Source: an uncultured Clostridia bacterium (GTDB taxonomy: Bacteria > Bacillota > Clostridia > Oscillospirales > Ruminococcaceae). Taken from it: a stretch of DNA of 14,946 nt. The notes beneath the pieces were generated by a model. That model made no database searches, was not told the DNA's origin, and was given only the letters and a program-made list of their open reading frames with translations. How positions within the stretch are numbered: the first letter of the stretch is position 1; each line of letters starts with the position of its first letter. The position numbers and the translations under genes are program-made. Below, piece by piece: positions 13,067-14,946 of this stretch. The stretch lies in contig CALERQ010000131.1 in NCBI GenBank assembly GCA_937907305.1, positions 1-14,946 on the forward strand, given 5' to 3'.

Positions 13067-14946
13067 ATGAATCTTTCGATGAGATGGCTGGATGAATTCG
13101 TTCATGTCACGGATCCCATCCATGATTACTGTGAAGCGCTTACCATGTCCGGCTCCAAGGTAGAGGGCTATGAGGTGGAAGGCGCCGAGATCGAAAATGT
13201 CGTGGTCGGCAAGGTGCTGGCCATGGAGCGCCACCCGAACAGCGACCACATGTGGATCTGCCAGGTGGATGTCGGCAAATCTGAGCCAGTACAGATCGTC
13301 ACCGGCGCCCAGAATGTCCAGGTAGGCGATCTGGTCCCTGCCGCCCTGCACAAATCCCACCTCCCCGGCGGCGTCACCATCACCAAGGGCAAGCTGCGCG
13401 GCGTGGAATCCAACGGCATGCTCTGCTCCCTCAAGGAACTGGGCCTCACCACCCACGATTTCCCCTATGCCATCGAGGACGGCATCTTTATCCTGCAGGA
13501 GGCCTGCGCCGTCGGCGAGGACATCCGCACCGCCATCGGTCTTAATGATACCGTCGTGGAGTTCGAGATCCCCTCCAACCGTCCCGACTGCCTGTCCATC
13601 ATCGGCCTGGCCCGGGAAACCGCCGCGACCTACCGTCTGCCGCTGCATCTGCACACCCCTGTGGTACGGGGCGCCGGCGGCGATGTGAACGATCTGCTGC
13701 GTGTCCGGGTAGAAAACACCGAGCTCTGCCAGCGCTATATGGCGGCCGTTGTCCGCAATATCAAGGTAGCGCCCTCTCCCCGCTGGCTGCGGGAACGCCT
13801 GCGCGCCTGCGGCGTCCGCCCCATCAATAATATCGTGGATATCACCAACTATGTCATGCTGGAATACGGCCAGCCCATGCACGCCTTCGATTTCAAGTAT
13901 GTCAAGGACGGCCAGATCGTGGTACGCAATGCCGCCGTAGGCGAGACCATCACCACTCTGGATGGCACCGTACGGGAGCTCTCCCCTGAGATGCTGGTCA
14001 TTGCCGATGCCGAAAAACCCAGCGCCGTAGCGGGCGTCATGGGCGGCGAATACAGCGGCATCCATGATGACACCAATACCATCGTCTTTGAATCCGCCTG
14101 CTTCAAGGGCAGCAGCGTCCGCCTCACCGCCAAAAAGCTGGGCATGCGCACCGAATCCTCCGGCCGCTTTGAAAAAGGCCTGGACCCCATGAACTGCGAA
14201 GGCGCCCTGCTGCGCGCTTTGGAGCTCGTGGAGCTGCTGGGGGCCGGTGAGGTCGTTTCCGGCGTCATTGATATTGACCACGCCGACCACACCCTGCGCC
14301 GCGTCCCCTTCGATGCCGACTGGATGAACCGCTTCCTGGGCATCGAACTCACCCGTGAGGAAATGGTGGAATCGCTGCGTCCCCTGGAGATCGCCGTGGC
14401 AGGCAATGAGTGCATCGTCCCCAGCTACCGCGCCGATCTGGAGCAGAAGGCGGATATCGCCGAGGAAGTAGCCCGCATGTACGGCTACGATAAGATCCCC
14501 ACCACTGCCCTGCGCGGCTCGGCGGAAGCGGTCGTCACCCCGGAGCAGGATTTCGAGCGCCGCATCAATAACGCCATGATCGCCATGGGCTACGATGAGA
14601 TCGTTACCTACTCTTTCATGAGCCCCAAGATGTACGATAAGATCTGCCTGCCGGCCGATCACCCCATGCGCAAATCCGTCGTCATCACCAATCCTCTCGG
14701 CGAGGATACCTCCATCATGCGTACCACCGGGCTGCCCAGTATGCTGGATACCCTGGCCCGCAACTATAATAACCGCAATCCGGAGGCCTGGCTCTACGAG
14801 ATCTCCAGCGAGTACCTCCCCCGCGAGGGTGAGGACCTGCCGGAGGAAAAGGCCGTCCTTATGGTAGGCTGCTACGGCGGCGAAGCCGATTTCTTCACGC
14901 TCAAGGGCACTGTGGAGTCCCTCCTCAGCCGTATCAACCTGCCCCG
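13067..14946 (+). CDS. pheT: Phenylalanyl-tRNA synthetase beta subunit, 5' part
   Basis: The frame is open from the ATG at 13067 to the window end (626 codons and two bases), about four fifths of the usual length of roughly 800 residues; the 3' end including the anticodon-binding domain is outside. Visible parts are the start MNLSMRWLDEFV, a tRNA-binding OB domain (about 40-150, with HPNSDHMWICQVD and LRGVESNGMLCS), the B3/B4 editing domain (about 205-375, with INNIVDITNYVMLEYGQPMHAFD), the B5 domain (about 400-470, with EEVARMYGYDKIP) and the start of the catalytic-like core (FERRINNAMIAMGYDEI). AAGGAGGGG precedes the ATG. It is cotranscribed with pheS under the T-box. Confidence 0.97.
   Translation, partial: MNLSMRWLDEFVHVTDPIHDYCEALTMSGSKVEGYEVEGAEIENVVVGKVLAMERHPNSDHMWICQVDVGKSEPVQIVTGAQNVQVGDLVPAALHKSHLPGGVTITKGKLRGVESNGMLCSLKELGLTTHDFPYAIEDGIFILQEACAVGEDIRTAIGLNDTVVEFEIPSNRPDCLSIIGLARETAATYRLPLHLHTPVVRGAGGDVNDLLRVRVENTELCQRYMAAVVRNIKVAPSPRWLRERLRACGVRPINNIVDITNYVMLEYGQPMHAFDFKYVKDGQIVVRNAAVGETITTLDGTVRELSPEMLVIADAEKPSAVAGVMGGEYSGIHDDTNTIVFESACFKGSSVRLTAKKLGMRTESSGRFEKGLDPMNCEGALLRALELVELLGAGEVVSGVIDIDHADHTLRRVPFDADWMNRFLGIELTREEMVESLRPLEIAVAGNECIVPSYRADLEQKADIAEEVARMYGYDKIPTTALRGSAEAVVTPEQDFERRINNAMIAMGYDEIVTYSFMSPKMYDKICLPADHPMRKSVVITNPLGEDTSIMRTTGLPSMLDTLARNYNNRNPEAWLYEISSEYLPREGEDLPEEKAVLMVGCYGGEADFFTLKGTVESLLSRINLP

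Noticed and set aside
11843..14662. A 939-codon open frame on the minus strand opposite pheS and pheT
   Set aside because: It is antisense to two unmistakable synthetase genes and the T-box, has no ribosome binding site or recognisable domain, and is explained by the absence of stop-generating codons in GC-rich coding DNA.

Overview
The window looks like a chromosomal segment of a GC-rich gut Clostridia, most likely Oscillospiraceae/Ruminococcaceae (Gemmiger, Subdoligranulum or Faecalibacterium type). This is inferred from the Firmicutes-type pheS with a T-box leader, the glgC/glgD pairing, strong AGGAGG ribosome binding sites, the holin-like mini-toxin, and secreted proteins with an AMA signal peptide and an NPGTG tail. 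I had no database access, so genus is an inference.

Layout. 1-40: the 5' end of a surface-protein gene on the minus strand, with tandem promoters and a leader hairpin upstream (76-149). 286-700: a compact type I toxin-antitoxin-like locus, with two tandem plus-strand small RNA units and one 26-residue hydrophobic toxin on the minus strand. 741-6660: a minus-strand glycogen synthesis operon, glgB-glgC-glgD-glgA, with a clear promoter at 6631-6659 and a terminator at about 700-727; a cluster of GC-rich hairpins lies between glgD and glgA. 6757-7735: a divergent PHP phosphoesterase gene with its own promoter and terminator. 7719-7841: a possible 40-residue acidic ORF on the minus strand. 7939-9030 and 10077-11156: two more members of the surface-protein family, separated by an HD-domain hydrolase gene (9166-9750). 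11266-11631: acpS on the minus strand. 11682-14946: promoter, phenylalanine T-box, pheS and the first 626 codons of pheT, which runs off the window.

How the genes work together. GlgC (with its non-catalytic partner GlgD) makes ADP-glucose, GlgA elongates alpha-1,4 glucan and GlgB branches it, so the operon is a complete glycogen-synthesis set. PheS and PheT form phenylalanyl-tRNA synthetase, controlled by tRNA-Phe charging through the T-box. The three surface-protein genes share the same signal peptide DNA and, where visible, the same 3' end and terminator, but have diverged middles and a codon usage very different from their neighbours. They look like an abundant, modular, probably wall-anchored family.

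The most interesting material is (a) the toxin/small RNA locus, where promoter-plus-leader modules occur three times in direct and inverted orientation, and (b) the leaders of the surface-protein genes, where a 14-base element carries a perfect complement of the start-codon region. In the second gene this could close a multi-hairpin leader of about 180 bases over the start codon.
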